The notes: generated by a model from the sequence alone, not told the origin. A stretch of DNA of 40,538 nt from an uncultured Prevotella sp. (GCA_905196835.1 CAJJWN010000028.1:1-40538); one strand, 5' to 3'. Shown: positions 1-7,315, numbered from the stretch's first letter. Numbers and translations are program-made.

Positions 1-375
1 GTGGTGAGAGGTGGGGGGGGGGGGCGCCCGCCGAATTGGTTCTGCAAATTCGGCGGACAGTGTGTGCCGAATTTCGCTTCCTGCCAATAGGTATTGTGCG
101 ATAGGCTCTTTCAGTTGTGGATAAACGAGGTACAACCGACGGAACTCGCGAAACCTGCGCTCGTTCAGCCCTTTGACATTCAACCGCTGTTCCAGTTTCT
201 TCAACAGTTGTTCGCCGTATGCGGCACGGTCTTCACCGTTTTGCTCAAACTCCACGATATAGCAGCCCATGAGCCAGTTGCGGGCAGTTAGGGCGAGGTT
301 TACTGCGTGTGCGGCTTGCGCCTGCAACGTGCTTTGTATCGTGCTGATATGTTTTACTAATGCTTCAAAGTCCAT
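1..375 (-). CDS. DUF1016 (YhcG-like) N-terminal domain protein, runs off the window
   Basis: An open frame on the minus strand starts at an ATG at 375-373 and stays open for 125 codons to the window edge, so the C-terminus is missing. The protein begins MDFEALVKHISTIQSTLQAQ and continues with ARNWLMGCYIVEFEQNG, YGEQLLKKLEQRL and RRFREFRRLYLVYPQL. This is the pattern of the DUF1016 N-terminal helical domain found in YhcG-type proteins. Full-length members carry a PD-(D/E)XK nuclease-like domain after it, which would lie outside this window. They are common in Bacteroidota mobile elements and near restriction systems. The gene lies just downstream of the C-terminal half of the broken integrase and in the same orientation, so it is likely cargo of the outer element. 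The last codons run through a 12-G tract (13-24) and encode Ala-Pro repeats; this may be an assembly-edge artefact. Confidence 0.75.
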   Translation of the reverse strand, partial: MDFEALVKHISTIQSTLQAQAAHAVNLALTARNWLMGCYIVEFEQNGEDRAAYGEQLLKKLEQRLNVKGLNERRFREFRRLYLVYPQLKEPIAQYLLAGSEIRHTLSAEFAEPIRRAPPPPTSHH

Positions 376-400
376 AATTGCAAAGGTAAGTCTTTTATGG

Positions 401-571
401 TTAAAACTTTAATTCCGGCAGGCTGTTTATCGCTTCCTCTTTCAATTTATCCACCGCACGGGTGTATTTTTCCGTATGTTTCAGTCCGCTATGCCCGAGC
501 AGGCTGGCAACCGTCTTGATGTTCGCCCCATTGTTGAGGATATTCACGGCGAATGAGTGACGGGAGCAATG
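401..571 (-). pseudogene. C-terminal fragment of split tyrosine recombinase (outer element)
   Basis: This minus-strand stretch encodes HCSRHSFAVNILNNG, TVASLLGHSG and TEKYTRAVDKLKEE, ending NSLPELKF then TAA. It holds the HxxRH box, the GHS box and the nucleophilic Tyr of a phage-type tyrosine recombinase. It has no N-terminal half here: the frame upstream (572-709) encodes unrelated sequence belonging to the inserted element. The missing N-terminal half is at 18508-19572 on the same strand and ends exactly at the same two codons, His-Cys (CAT TGC). Joining the halves gives a continuous 409-residue enzyme, the usual size for Bacteroidota integrases. The fragment is therefore the distal part of a gene split by insertion of the 17.9-kb element. 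Alone it lacks the core-binding domain and catalytic box I, so it should be inactive. Confidence 0.9.
566..571. repeat. Left core site GCAATG of the inserted element
   Basis: This six-base direct repeat of 18508-18513 corresponds, on the minus strand, to the His-Cys codons of the interrupted integrase. Sequence to the left is host integrase and sequence to the right is element. Confidence 0.8.
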
Positions 572-705
572 GAACAGAACCCACAAAGCAGCCGTCAGCA
601 AACAAGTAAAGATAAAACGTAACCTGTTTGAAATGAGCGGTTTTTCACTATTCTGCCAAATACCGGAAACGCAGCGGAGTGCGGAATATTGAGCCATTTC
701 AGTTA

Positions 706-724
706 CCAAACCGTTAGCCGTTAG
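706..724. repeat. Left subterminal direct repeat (candidate arm-type site)
   Basis: The sequence CCAAACCGTTAGCCGTTAG matches CCAAATCGTTAGCTGTTAA at 18430-18448 in 16 of 19 positions, in the same orientation. The copies lie about 135 bp inside the left end and 60 bp inside the right end. Position and orientation suit arm-type binding sites for the element's integrase or an accessory protein; this role is inferred. Confidence 0.55.
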
Positions 725-816
725 TTACCGAAGCAAGGACAGGTAACATACGGAAAATGAAATTGTTGCAAGCCCGTTCCGATTGCGCCGATACGCACCG
801 TTCTGCAAATCAATGG

Positions 817-859
817 ACGCTTACTCATAAGTTAATTTTGCAACAAAAACAGTAAGCGT
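817..859 (+). promoter_or_regulatory. Integrase promoter region flanked by a perfect inverted repeat
   Basis: TAATTTTG at 833-840 matches the Bacteroidota -7 element TAnnTTTG. It sits in the loop of a perfect 9-bp inverted repeat, ACGCTTACT at 817-825 and AGTAAGCGT at 851-859. The right arm abuts the ATG at 860. The arrangement suits an operator for autoregulation, or an RNA hairpin covering the translation start. No clear -33 TTG was found. The rest of the left end (572-816) shows no gene. Confidence 0.5.
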
Positions 860-2089
860 ATGAAAGTTGAAAAATTCAAGGTGTTGCTCTACCTGAAAAA
901 GAGCGGAACGGACAAGTCGGGCAAAGCCCCGATAATGGGAAGGATAACGGTGAACCGCACGATGGCGCAGTTCGGATGCAAGCTGTCGTGCAAGCCGGAG
1001 TTGTGGAACGCACGGGAAAGCCGTCTGGACGGCAAGAGCCGCGAGGCGGTAGAGACCAATGCGAAACTGGACAGGCTGCTGCTTGCGGTCAATGCGGCGT
1101 TTGACACGCTGGTAGAGCGTGGGCAGGACTTTGACGCTACGGCAGTCAAGGACTTGTTCCAAGGCAGTATGGACACGCAGATGACCCTGCTGAGGATGAC
1201 CGACCGCATCTGCGAGGACTTGAAGGCACGTATCGGCATCGACCGTGCCAAAGGAACCTACCCCGGCTATTACTACATGAGAAGGACATTGGGCGAGTTC
1301 ATCGAGTGGCAGTTCAAGACGAAAGACATCGCCTTCGGGCAGCTTTCCGAACAGTTCATACACGACTACCAGAACTTCGTGATGGACGTGAAGGGATATG
1401 CCGTAGATACCGTGCGCCACTACCTTGCCATCTTGAAAAAGGTATGCCGCATCGCCTACAAGGAGGGGTATGCGGAAAGATGCTTCTTTGCAAATTTCAC
1501 CTTACCGCAAAAGACAGAGCGTACACCGAGGGCGTTGAGCCGTGAGGACTTCGAGAAAATCCGTGACGTGGAGATACCCGCATGGCGCACCACGCATATC
1601 CTTGTACGTGACCTTTTCCTGTTTGCCTGCTATACCGGAACCGCCTATGCGGATGCGGTGAGCGTCACAAGGGACAATCTGTACACCGATGACGAGGGAT
1701 GCCCTTGGCTGAAATACCGCCGCCAGAAGAACGAGCTTCGGGCGAGCGTGAAACTGCTGCCGGAAGCCCTCGCCCTAATTGAGAAGTACCATGATGACAA
1801 CCGCCCGACGCTGTTCCCGATGGTATACCATCCGAACCTCCGCCGGCACATGAAATCCCTTGCCGTCCTCGCAGGGGTAAGCAGCACCTTGTGCTATCAT
1901 CAGGCACGCCACTCCTTCGCCTCGCTGATTACGCTGGAAGCCGGAGTGCCGATTGAAACCATCAGCCGGATGCTGGGTCATTCTGATATAACCACCACCC
2001 AAGTTTATGCCCGTGTCACCCCGAAAAAGCTGTTTGAGGACATGGACAGATACATCGAGGCGACCAAAGACTTGAAACTTATCCTTTAA
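860..2089 (+). CDS. Tyrosine recombinase (site-specific integrase) 1 of the inner element
   Basis: This 409-residue phage-type integrase has an N-terminal arm-binding-like domain (KVLLYLKKSGTDKSGKAPIM...), a central SAM-like core-binding domain (about residues 110-210) and a C-terminal catalytic domain. Box II is His347-Gln-Ala-Arg350-His351, followed by LGHSD and the nucleophile Tyr383 (TTTQVYARV). The usual box I Arg is Ala262 (TGTAYAD). This substitution recalls IntDOT-like Bacteroides integrases, which also lack the canonical first Arg. The ATG at 860 directly follows an inverted repeat and a -7 element. The gene is 18 bp upstream of a second recombinase, so the pair is probably one operon and acts together in integration and excision of the Ter-carrying element. 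Confidence 0.93.
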   Translation: MKVEKFKVLLYLKKSGTDKSGKAPIMGRITVNRTMAQFGCKLSCKPELWNARESRLDGKSREAVETNAKLDRLLLAVNAAFDTLVERGQDFDATAVKDLFQGSMDTQMTLLRMTDRICEDLKARIGIDRAKGTYPGYYYMRRTLGEFIEWQFKTKDIAFGQLSEQFIHDYQNFVMDVKGYAVDTVRHYLAILKKVCRIAYKEGYAERCFFANFTLPQKTERTPRALSREDFEKIRDVEIPAWRTTHILVRDLFLFACYTGTAYADAVSVTRDNLYTDDEGCPWLKYRRQKNELRASVKLLPEALALIEKYHDDNRPTLFPMVYHPNLRRHMKSLAVLAGVSSTLCYHQARHSFASLITLEAGVPIETISRMLGHSDITTTQVYARVTPKKLFEDMDRYIEATKDLKLIL

Positions 2090-2107
2090 TCCTAAAACAT
2101 TACATCT

Positions 2108-3358
2108 ATGCGCAGTACATTTTCCATATTACCGTACATCAACCGTAACAAAGTAAAGGCTGACGGCACGACCGCCGTCCTCTGCCGCATCACCATAGAC
2201 GGCAAGAGTTCCACGATAACCACCGGCATCTATTGCAGACCGGAGGACTGGAACAGCAGCAAGGGAACCATCCGCACCGTCCGCGAGAACAACCGCTTGC
2301 AGGAGTTCAAGAAGTCCGTTGAACTTGCTTATGAGGATTCGTTGAAGAAACAGAACGTGGTGAACGCAGAGATACTGAAGAACACGTTGGCAAGGAAAGC
2401 CGTCATCCCCACCAAGCTGTTGCAGATGGGCGAAAGGGAGCTTGAACGGCTGCTTGCCCGTTCAAAGGAGATAAACTCCACATCGACATACAGGAACTCA
2501 AAGTATTATCAGAAGTACCTGAAAGACTATCTCACATCGTTGGGCAAGGAAGACATCGAATTCAGCGACATCACGGAAAAGTTCGGCAGTTCCTACAAGG
2601 CTTTCATGAAGCGCAACAAGAATTTCAGCGCACAGCAAATCAACAAGTGCCTGTGCTGGCTGAGCAAGCTGGTGTACCTCGCCGTGGACTACGAGATACT
2701 CCGTGCCAACCCGTTGGAGGACATGGAATACGAGAAGAAGCCCGCGCCGAAGCACAGGCATATCAGCCGTGCGGAACTGAAAGCCATCCTTGAAACGCCC
2801 ATGCTCGACCCGTTGCAGGAACTTGGGCGCAGGGCATTTTTGTTTTCAACTTTCACGGGGTTGGCATATGTGGACATCATGCTGCTCCATCCGCACCATA
2901 TCGGCACGACGGCGGACGGCAGGCGTTACATCCGCATCAACCGCAAGAAGACCAACGTGGAGGCGTTCATCCCCCTGCATCCGATAGCGGAGCAGATACT
3001 CGACCTCTACAACACGACTGACGACAGGAAGCCCGTGTTTCCGCTTCCGAGCCGTGACGAGATGTGGTTCGAGATACACGAGTTGGGCGTGGCGATAGGA
3101 CGGAAAGAAAACTTGTCCTACCATCAAAGCCGCCATTCGTTCGGAACTTTCTTGATTTCGGAGGGCATACCCATTGAGAGCATCGCCAAGATGATGGGAC
3201 ACTCGGGTATAAAGACCACCCAGCGGTACGCGGAGGTGACTGACAAGAAGATTTCAAAGGACATGGACAACCTGATGGCGGTCAGAATGATGTACGGAAC
3301 GGGCAAATGGTACAAAAGACAAGAACTGCCAAAAGAAACAAACATTGATAATGAATAA
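2108..3358 (+). CDS. Tyrosine recombinase (site-specific integrase) 2 of the inner element
   Basis: This is a 416-residue paralogue of the preceding recombinase. It opens MRSTFSILPYINRNKVKADG, a typical Bacteroidota arm-binding start, followed by a core-binding domain (about 110-205) and a catalytic domain. Box II is His339-Gln-Ser-Arg342-His343, then MMGHSG and the nucleophile Tyr374 (TTQRYAEV). Box I again has Ala253 (TGLAYVD) instead of Arg. It lies 18 bp after integrase 1, and its stop overlaps the next start (TAATG). Paired tandem recombinases of this kind are common at the ends of Bacteroides integrative elements. Which one makes the first strand exchange cannot be told from sequence. 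Confidence 0.93.
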   Translation: MRSTFSILPYINRNKVKADGTTAVLCRITIDGKSSTITTGIYCRPEDWNSSKGTIRTVRENNRLQEFKKSVELAYEDSLKKQNVVNAEILKNTLARKAVIPTKLLQMGERELERLLARSKEINSTSTYRNSKYYQKYLKDYLTSLGKEDIEFSDITEKFGSSYKAFMKRNKNFSAQQINKCLCWLSKLVYLAVDYEILRANPLEDMEYEKKPAPKHRHISRAELKAILETPMLDPLQELGRRAFLFSTFTGLAYVDIMLLHPHHIGTTADGRRYIRINRKKTNVEAFIPLHPIAEQILDLYNTTDDRKPVFPLPSRDEMWFEIHELGVAIGRKENLSYHQSRHSFGTFLISEGIPIESIAKMMGHSGIKTTQRYAEVTDKKISKDMDNLMAVRMMYGTGKWYKRQELPKETNIDNE

Positions 3359-3738
3359 TGACTATGGAACGTGGAATAATCACAATCACAGAAAACGGGG
3401 CGGTTGCCATGCCGACCGCTCCCGTCTGGATGACGCAGCAGGAAATGTCCGATGCGTTCAACGTGTTCGGCTGCGACATCCACAGGGCTGTACACACCAT
3501 CTACAAAAACATGGAATTGTTGGAAAGCGAAACGAAGCGGTACATCAAACAGGACAACGGGATAAACTATGATGTTTACAGCCTTGAAATGGTGATAGCC
3601 GTTTCTTTCAAGTTAAGAGGTCGGGAAAGCATGGCTTTCAGACGGTTTATCATGGGCAGGCTGACCATGAACAACAGACAGTCCGTCAACCTTTTCTTTT
3701 CGCTCTCCCCGTCACGTGGAAAGAGAGCGGGAAATTGA
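3358..3738 (+). CDS. RhuM-like N-terminal domain protein, possibly truncated
   Basis: This 126-residue protein contains WMTQQEMSDAFNVFGCDIHR, then HTIYKNMELLE, YDVYSLEMVIAVSFKLRGRE and AFRRFIMG. It resembles the N-terminal winged-helix part of the virulence RhuM / Fic-associated family, in which WLTQ...MAELFG leads into a DNA-binding fold and a Y.L..IIAVGYRV segment. Full-length RhuM proteins are much longer, and here the final 20 residues (NLFFSLSPSRGKRAGN) do not look family-like, so the gene may be a decayed or minimal form. Its start overlaps the integrase-2 stop by one base, and the third codon is an alternative ATG (3364). It is most likely co-transcribed with the recombinases and may regulate them; this is inference. 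Confidence 0.6.
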   Translation: MTMERGIITITENGAVAMPTAPVWMTQQEMSDAFNVFGCDIHRAVHTIYKNMELLESETKRYIKQDNGINYDVYSLEMVIAVSFKLRGRESMAFRRFIMGRLTMNNRQSVNLFFSLSPSRGKRAGN

Positions 3739-3744
3739 GCAGAC

Positions 3745-3809
3745 CTCAGACGGCGTATGAGATACCCTCAAACGGCGTGTAAGGCTACCTCTTACGCCGT
3801 TTGAGGGTA
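3745..3809. repeat. Three copies of a 15-17-bp motif forming a long hairpin between convergent genes
   Basis: CTCAGACGGCGTATGAG (3745-3761) and CTCAAACGGCGTGTAAG (3767-3783) are direct copies, and CTTACGCCGTTTGAG (3791-3805) is an inverted copy. The second and third form a stem of about 19 bp (3763-3783 with 3791-3809), interrupted only by a two-base bulge. It separates the recombinase operon from the two convergent HTH genes. It could be a bidirectional terminator, but no long T-run follows, so a protein-binding or recombination site is also possible. Confidence 0.6.
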
Positions 3810-3838
3810 ACACCGTTTTACAGGGAATTCCCGTCAGC

Positions 3839-4132
3839 CTATCTGAACGCTTCCCAGTAATTGGCGGCAAGCATCCTTTCGATATCTGACTCCTTGTACA
3901 GAATCTTGCCGCCCAACTGGTAATAGGCGATTATGCCGTTGTTGCGGTAGTCCTGCAAGGTGCGTCGGCTCACTTTCAGGCGTGCCGACACCTCCCTGTC
4001 CGTCAGGAAGCGTTCACCGCCCAATGTCGGACGGCTGTTTGCCATAAAGTTCTCGATGCCGTCCAGCAGACGGTCAAGGCTGTCGCCGAACTCGGCGACA
4101 AGCGCATGGTTCTTGGTAATCATTTCACTCAT
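3839..4132 (-). CDS. Excisionase-like helix-turn-helix protein A
   Basis: This 97-residue protein starts at MSEMITKNHALVAEFGDSLD. An in-frame frame extends 29 codons further, but it would overlap the next gene and adds no recognisable sequence. Residues around 43-85 read FLTDREVSARLKVSRRTLQD, then YRNNGIIAYYQLGGKILYKE. This is the MerR/excisionase-type HTH ('helix-turn-helix domain' family, HTH_17) that binds DNA near attachment sites. Such small proteins occur in pairs beside recombinases of Bacteroides integrative elements and regulate excision or transcription. It is transcribed toward the integrase operon and follows its paralogue by 31 bp, so the two are likely an operon. Confidence 0.8.
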   Translation of the reverse strand: MSEMITKNHALVAEFGDSLDRLLDGIENFMANSRPTLGGERFLTDREVSARLKVSRRTLQDYRNNGIIAYYQLGGKILYKESDIERMLAANYWEAFR

Positions 4133-4163
4133 TGTTACATTGGATTTAGTGGTACAATAATAA

Positions 4164-4460
4164 TCAAACGGCTTTGTCTGCCAGCTTACGTTCAACGGGC
4201 TTGACGATGCGCAACACATCCTCCGGTCGGTAAAACACCTTGTGGTTTATCTGCGAATAGGCCAGCGTGCCGTTATCACGCAGCGTCTGTAAGGTGCGCG
4301 GACTGATGTTCAACTGTCGGCAGACCTCTTGGTTGTCCATCCAACGGTATAATGATTTGCTGCCTTGCTTGGCAAGGAGTTCGTTCACACGGTCTGAGAA
4401 GCGGCTGAACTTCGCCGCCATTTCCTCAAACGCCTCTTTCTGAAAAATCAATACTTCCAT
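4164..4460 (-). CDS. Excisionase-like helix-turn-helix protein B
   Basis: This 98-residue protein is chosen to start at MEVLIFQKEAFEEMAAKFSR; an upstream ATG would add 27 unconvincing residues. The HTH_17/excisionase-type segment WMDNQEVCRQLNISPRTLQT leads into LRDNGTLAYSQINHKVFYRP, the characteristic wing. It is a paralogue of the next gene downstream on the same strand and is probably first in a two-gene operon. The region upstream (4533-4700) has two clusters of phased TGGCA repeats that could be its binding sites; this is inference. Function is predicted as DNA binding for excision control or gene regulation. Confidence 0.8.
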   Translation of the reverse strand: MEVLIFQKEAFEEMAAKFSRFSDRVNELLAKQGSKSLYRWMDNQEVCRQLNISPRTLQTLRDNGTLAYSQINHKVFYRPEDVLRIVKPVERKLADKAV

Positions 4461-4534
4461 TGTCAATACTGTTTTTAATGTTGATACTCGGTTTTGGACG
4501 CAAAGTAAATGGGCATTACGCATCAAACGATGGG

Positions 4535-4700
4535 TTGGCACAATCGTGGCAGCTTGTGGCAGGGAGTGTCGTTATCTGCCGACCCCGTGACGGCTGTTCC
4601 AAGCGTCCGTGATGCAAAGAAAAGCGAAGTCCGGCACAATCCAACCGCTTCGCACCTGCGTGGCAGCATTTGGCATCGGTGTGGTAGCCTGTGGCGTTCG
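4535..4700. repeat. Two clusters of helically phased TGGCA-like repeats
   Basis: TGGCA or close variants begin at 4536, 4547, 4557 and 4567, and again at 4661, 4671, 4682 and 4692, so spacing within each cluster is 10-11 bp. A second shared word, GGCACAATC, occurs at 4537-4545 and 4632-4640. Repeats on one face of the helix upstream of HTH genes suggest an array of protein-binding sites such as an operator, excision or origin-like site. No coding sequence is convincing here. Confidence 0.5.
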
Positions 4701-4754
4701 TCAAATTCAAGACTAAATTAGCTCTGCAATAATAAACTTTTTCATATTTCTTTC

Positions 4755-4783
4755 TTGATTTAAGTTGCAATTGGTTATCTTTG
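4755..4783 (+). promoter_or_regulatory. Bacteroidota promoter for the structured RNA
   Basis: TTG at 4755-4757, an 18-bp spacer, then TATCTTTG at 4776-4783 match the sigma-ABfr consensus (TTTG, N19-21, TAnnTTTG). Expected transcription start is near 4788-4790, exactly where the candidate RNA's closing stem begins. Confidence 0.7.
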
Positions 4784-4786
4784 CAA

Positions 4787-4907
4787 CAGTCCTCGACTTC
4801 TTTCTAAGCTCATCCTTTCAAAAGAGGTTGTGTATAGAAAGGCAGCTCACGCCGGGCTGTCATCCTCTAGATGGATACAGCGGGCTATGGGTCGGGATTG
4901 AGGACTG
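4787..4907 (+). ncRNA. Candidate structured RNA, about 120 nt, unidentified family
   Basis: The segment starts at the predicted transcription start and is closed by a perfect 8-bp stem, CAGTCCTC (4787-4794) with GAGGACTG (4900-4907). Inside are CTTTCTA (4800-4806) paired with TAGAAAG (4835-4841), a hairpin CCTTT/AGAGG (4814-4827), a 6-bp hairpin CAGCTC/GGGCTG (4843-4859, one G-U) and CATC/GATG (4861-4873). A further stem (4918-4938) followed by a T-rich stretch may terminate it. The segment contains no convincing reading frame. It could be a free small RNA, a 5' leader of the Ter operon, or a retron-like msr/msd remnant, although no reverse transcriptase is present. I do not recognise the family. 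Confidence 0.5.
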
Positions 4908-5244
4908 ACAAAATGTGAAGGCGTTTACTTGACGCTTTGTTCTTGACACATAGAAATCTGGCAGTTTCGAATTGTTAGTCAAATTCAAAGCAACGGTAGA
5001 TGTCCATGGGTATGTTATATCCGATTAATTGTATGCAGGCAGACCTTGTCGGTTGTTTGCATCATATTCGTTTATATACATATCGGCGTGGGCTTCGGCG
5101 TTGCTCGTTTCGACTAACAGGGCGATGCCAGAGCCTCTATGTGTGGGACGAGTAACAAGCATGATTCCCACGCTTTTCTTTTGTCTAAATCTTTTTGTGT
5201 AACAGCAGGCTTGCCGGGAATCAAGTCCGCACTTTGACTCGGCA
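4908..5244 (+). other. Leader or non-coding region before the Ter operon
   Basis: No gene is supported. It contains a 7-bp stem AAGGCGT/ACGCTTT (4918-4938, one G-U) and a second inverted pair, GTGTGGGA with TCCCACGC, near 5141-5175. It may be the 5' untranslated leader of the following operon if transcription continues through the structured RNA. Confidence 0.4.
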
Positions 5245-6642
5245 ATGAAGCAGAATGAACGTGCTGGCATTATGCGAATAGTTTCAGACATTGTGAAAGC
5301 TGATTCTATTATCGACTTGCGAGAAATTGATTACTTGGATGGAATCAAAGACAAGTACCGTATAACGAAAGAAGACGAAGCTATGGGCGATTCCATGACT
5401 TTGTCCGATGCTGTTTGCCTGTTAAAGAATTTATCTCCAAACCTAATCCATGACATTATTGGAGATTTTTACAATTTAGCCTTGTCTGACAACGCTTTTA
5501 GTAGAGAAGAAGGACTTATTGTACTTGCCATAATAGCGTGTTTGTCTGAAAAATATTTCACACACGCTGAAATATATTCGACAGTTTTACCCAATAATAC
5601 GTTAGCCGAAAAATCACAGATACTTTATATTGAAGGGGAATATTACAAGGAGGCAAACAAGGAAATTTCTGATGCTTATAGAGAAATATCCAATGAGTTC
5701 CGATTGATAGGTTTGAACTTTGTCTATCTTCCAAAGGTATGCGAGCATTATAAGTCGTTGCCACAAAGTAAGTTATTGTCATTGCTTTCATTTCTGTATC
5801 CTAAAATTTCAGAGAAACAGATGGGAGATATGATACGGCAGTTAACCTCGTTGAATACATCTGATTTCTGCAAGGAAGGTATTGTCGAGAAAATGAATCT
5901 CAAAGACTTGGACGAATCGTTACCGTCGATACTTTTATGTATAAACGATTCGCTTGTTGGAGGTAAAATCTACTCAAACTTTCTATCGATTACTCTCGAA
6001 AAGGACGCTCTCAATATAGCAAGGGATTTTACAGACTTGTTCATGAAACTGTATAAGCCAAGAGTGTTGAATCCTTCTTTTGAAGGCAAGGAAAGATTTG
6101 TTTATCGTGGTTACTACAAGCAGGTATTTGACATATTTACAGATAGAAAAGGCGTCAGAAGCAGTGTTGTTATAGACCTGTTTCATGGAGAGATTCTCTT
6201 GCCTGAGGCCGAAATAAAGTTATCAAAACTTCATAGAAGGGAGAAGGCCTTGTATGCCTTATTCTTGTTGGAATCAGGAAGTGGTGGAATAAATTTCAGC
6301 AAACCGGAAAACGCCAAGGCTCTAAAAAGATTTGACCACCGTATGCAGCTTATACAGCTAAAGTATGAGATGATTTATGAAGGTTTTGGCGGCGATAAAT
6401 CTCGTGCTCCGAAAATATATCTTTCGGAAAACAGGTTGCCAATGTTAAGTCTGATTAAACAACAAATTCGCCAAATCGGAGAATTGTTAAGCAATGCCGA
6501 TGACTACTTGGTACAACGAAATCTTTTTGGCAATTACTGTGTAGCCATTCCTCCAGAATTGTGTCTATGTTACGATATGCAAGCAAAGCAGATTTGCCGT
6601 TTTGAGGATTCTGCTTTTTGGAGCCGGGTATTGGCCTTATAA
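5245..6642 (+). CDS. TerB-like N-terminal domain protein of a Ter stress system
   Basis: This 465-residue soluble protein starts at MKQNERAGIMRIVSDIVKAD; the in-frame stop 45 bp upstream makes this the only ATG. Residues 1-95 follow the TerB-like helical pattern (IVKADSIIDLREIDYLDGIK ... LALSDNAFSREEGLIVLAII) with conserved acidic positions thought to bind metal. The rest (about 100-465) is an uncharacterised, probably helical region. TerB-family proteins accompany TerD and TerY proteins in Ter clusters and are implicated in metal-linked stress signalling at the membrane. It is the first gene of the cargo cluster, separated by 112 bp with an internal promoter from the TerD genes. Confidence 0.65.
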   Translation: MKQNERAGIMRIVSDIVKADSIIDLREIDYLDGIKDKYRITKEDEAMGDSMTLSDAVCLLKNLSPNLIHDIIGDFYNLALSDNAFSREEGLIVLAIIACLSEKYFTHAEIYSTVLPNNTLAEKSQILYIEGEYYKEANKEISDAYREISNEFRLIGLNFVYLPKVCEHYKSLPQSKLLSLLSFLYPKISEKQMGDMIRQLTSLNTSDFCKEGIVEKMNLKDLDESLPSILLCINDSLVGGKIYSNFLSITLEKDALNIARDFTDLFMKLYKPRVLNPSFEGKERFVYRGYYKQVFDIFTDRKGVRSSVVIDLFHGEILLPEAEIKLSKLHRREKALYALFLLESGSGGINFSKPENAKALKRFDHRMQLIQLKYEMIYEGFGGDKSRAPKIYLSENRLPMLSLIKQQIRQIGELLSNADDYLVQRNLFGNYCVAIPPELCLCYDMQAKQICRFEDSAFWSRVLAL

Positions 6643-6721
6643 CCTTGCAACTTTTTGCAGACGATTTTTTTCTTTATCGGGTGTAATATTGCAGATTTCT
6701 GTAAATCAAATACTTATTGCC

Positions 6722-6729
6722 TAATTTTG
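6722..6729 (+). promoter_or_regulatory. -7 promoter element before terD genes
   Basis: TAATTTTG matches TAnnTTTG and sits 25 bp before the ATG at 6755. A convincing -33 TTG at the right distance was not found, so strength is uncertain. Confidence 0.45.
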
Positions 6730-6754
6730 CGTAAAAATTTAAGCAAATACGATT

Positions 6755-7312
6755 ATGGCAATTACATTGGAAAAAGGACAGCGGATAGGCATAGGTCTAT
6801 CTAAAGTTAGTGTAGGTCTCGGATGGGATCCGAATGAAGGTACAGGTTTTGATTTCGATTTGGATGCCTCTGCATTTATGTTGGGAAGCAACAAGAAAAT
6901 TCCAAATGACAATTATTTCATATTCTACAATAATCCGAAATCTCCAGACGGAGCGGTGGAATCTACAGGTGATGATACTACTGGAGGCAATAGTGACGGA
7001 GGGGATGATGAAACATTGAATGTTGACCTGCAAAAAGTTGACCCTTCTATTCAGGAGATTCTGTTTGTTGCTACAATTTATAAGGCAGACGAAAGGAAAC
7101 AGAATTTTGGGCAGGTTAGAAACTCTTATATACGCATCTACAATTCAATCACCAACGAAGAAATAGCACGCTATGATTTGGACGAGGATTTCTCCATTGA
7201 AACAGCCGTTGAGTTTGGGCGTTTGTATCGCCGTGGTGGAGAATGGAAGTTCGAAGCTATGGGCATAGGTAACAAAGGTGGATTGCAAGCATTGGTCAAC
7301 AAATATCAATAA
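6755..7312 (+). CDS. TerD-family protein 1
   Basis: This 185-residue protein has the single TerD domain and the usual length of TerD/TerE. It opens MAITLEKGQRIGIGLSKVSV and carries the Ca2+-binding pattern GFDFDLDASAFML near residues 30-42, the acidic loop SDGGDDETLNVDL and the C-terminal GRLYRRGGEWKFEAMG. TerD proteins are Ca2+-binding cytosolic proteins that assemble with TerB/TerC-type partners in resistance to tellurite, colicins, phage and other envelope stress. It is followed after 3 bp by a second TerD gene, indicating tight co-translation. The substrate or stress for this cluster is not evident from sequence. Confidence 0.9.
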   Translation: MAITLEKGQRIGIGLSKVSVGLGWDPNEGTGFDFDLDASAFMLGSNKKIPNDNYFIFYNNPKSPDGAVESTGDDTTGGNSDGGDDETLNVDLQKVDPSIQEILFVATIYKADERKQNFGQVRNSYIRIYNSITNEEIARYDLDEDFSIETAVEFGRLYRRGGEWKFEAMGIGNKGGLQALVNKYQ

Positions 7313-7315
7313 ATC

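Noticed and set aside
13..24. Run of 12 G at the window edge
   Set aside because: It may be a phase-variation tract, but it is at the very edge and could be a contig-end artefact; one end only cannot decide.
4787..4907. Retron msr/msd interpretation of the structured RNA
   Set aside because: The end-pairing resembles retron a1/a2 repeats, but there is no reverse transcriptase gene anywhere in the window.
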